64,000 nt of DNA from Pseudomonadota bacterium (lineage in GTDB: Bacteria > Pseudomonadota > Gammaproteobacteria > Steroidobacterales > Steroidobacteraceae): positions 310,001 to 374,000 of the forward strand of contig JAFEDR010000001.1 in the NCBI GenBank assembly GCA_018241525.1, written 5' to 3'. The notes under the pieces were generated by a model. That model was not told the origin of the DNA, did not search any database, and saw nothing but the letters and a program-made list of their open reading frames with translations. Both the position numbers and the translations under genes were made by a program. Positions 63,337 to 64,000 of this stretch are shown piece after piece. How positions within the stretch are numbered: the stretch's first letter is position 1; the number at the start of each line of letters is the position of its first letter.

Positions 63337-64000
63337 TCAAAAGCCCGCGGCGAGCTCGTACAGGTACTCGACGTGGGACATCACGGCGTCGTCGAGCCCG
63401 GCCACCTTGGGATTCGAGCTCTCGATGACGTAGTACTCGTTCGGTGCGTGCGCGCCGGATCCGTGACCAAGGCCGAAGTGGCCGGCAGGCAGCTTGAGCG
63501 GCTCGCCGGTGAAGATGTAGCCGGGCCAGGAGCCGCCGAGCCGCGGGTTGAGGCCGGGCTCGATCCCGTGCCGGTGATAGATCGCCTGGCTGACCTTGAT
63601 GAGGCGTGAATGCTCGTCGGTCGTCGTCGGGTCGTAGCCGCCGGTGACGTTGACCTCGATGTCGCCGAAGCCGCGCTTGGCGAGGTGCGCGCGCAATTTC
63701 TGCTGAGCGCCGGCGGCCGTCTGGTTCGGCACCAGCCGAAAGTCCATCTTCGCGACCGCCCGTCCCGGCAGGATGGTCTTGCCGCCCTGGCCCGTGTAGC
63801 CGCTGACGAGTCCCTCGATATTCGCGGTGGGCTGGCCGGCGAGGCGGTCCATGGCCTCGCTGAAGCTCATGTCACGGACCCAGTGCTTGACCCCGAGCGA
63901 CTTGAGCATCGTCTCCTCGCGGGAGCGGGCGATCTGCGCGGCAATCAGCTCCTTCTCGTGCGCGCTCAGCGGCACCACGTCGTCGAACCAGCCGTCGATG
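63337..64000 (-). CDS. M20 family metallopeptidase (C-terminal part, cut by window edge)
   Basis: The visible 220 residues read IDGWFDDVVPLSAHEKELIA, then the dimerisation domain (ANIEGLVSGYTGQGGKTILPGRAVAKMDFRLVPNQTA), and end with FTGEPLKLPAGHFGLGHGSGAHAPNEYYVIES, where the final His near GSGAHAPNE is a zinc ligand of M20 enzymes. The start and most zinc-binding residues lie beyond 64000. Dipeptidase, carboxypeptidase or deacylase are possible. It ends 117 bp before the permease start. Confidence 0.85.
   Translation of the reverse strand, partial: IDGWFDDVVPLSAHEKELIAAQIARSREETMLKSLGVKHWVRDMSFSEAMDRLAGQPTANIEGLVSGYTGQGGKTILPGRAVAKMDFRLVPNQTAAGAQQKLRAHLAKRGFGDIEVNVTGGYDPTTTDEHSRLIKVSQAIYHRHGIEPGLNPRLGGSWPGYIFTGEPLKLPAGHFGLGHGSGAHAPNEYYVIESSNPKVAGLDDAVMSHVEYLYELAAGF

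Overview
The window is chromosomal DNA from a very GC-rich bacterium, most likely a gammaproteobacterium. Two things support this. The order prmC-prfA-hemA / lbcA-like TPR lipoprotein-lolB-ispE-tRNA-Gln-prs-rplY-pth-ychF is the one seen in Pseudomonas and relatives, and RlmKL, AceK, LolB and a PuuR-type polyamine pathway are all present. The exact family (Steroidobacterales, Nevskiales or Xanthomonadales-like) cannot be fixed from the sequence alone.

Region 1 (1-9584) is the conserved housekeeping block: heme synthesis and translation termination on the minus strand; lipoprotein sorting, isoprenoids, PRPP, L25, peptidyl-tRNA hydrolase and YchF on the plus strand. Region 2 (9647-23428) is a mixed set: an Ig-like lipoprotein, tRNA-Met, FdhD with a DUF7009 partner, GST, GNAT, an aldehyde dehydrogenase/permease pair, a threonine-dehydratase-like enzyme, a tandem Usp protein, an APH-kinase fusion, a DUF6763 protein and a porin-like barrel. 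Region 3 (23441-37635) is polyamine metabolism in two transcription units, puuR-puuC and a nine-gene operon puuD-puuA-potFGHI-polyphosphate glucokinase-ybdL-like aminotransferase. PuuR-like operators sit on both start regions; an exonuclease/GIY-YIG fusion and rlmKL lie between them. Region 4 (37745-49927) holds an HDOD protein, acyl-CoA dehydrogenase, a Cys/Met PLP enzyme, icd-aceK, PAP2 phosphatase, a PlpD-type patatin autotransporter, an EexN-like lipoprotein, a VOC protein and msrA.

Region 5 (49823-56530) is the most unusual part. The last 34 codons of msrA plus about 150 bp of downstream DNA occur five times in direct orientation. The four intervals carry unrelated cargo: a TumE/HVO_A0114 toxin-antitoxin pair, a BrnT/BrnA pair with a small secreted protein, a frameshifted TIR gene with an IS3 remnant and a secreted alpha/beta hydrolase, and a one-helix membrane protein. 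Three of the copies are preceded by a shared ~90-bp segment. Copies near msrA still encode intact MsrA tails, while the distal ones are decayed and carry stop codons. This looks like serial site-specific insertion at the msrA 3' end with replacement of the gene tail each time, a cassette array without a visible integrase or canonical integron attC sites.

Region 6 (56695-64000) has a SnoaL-like secreted protein, a TPR protein, a frameshifted DUF3445 gene, a cupin, an SGNH hydrolase, an APC permease and the C-terminal part of an M20 peptidase cut by the window edge.
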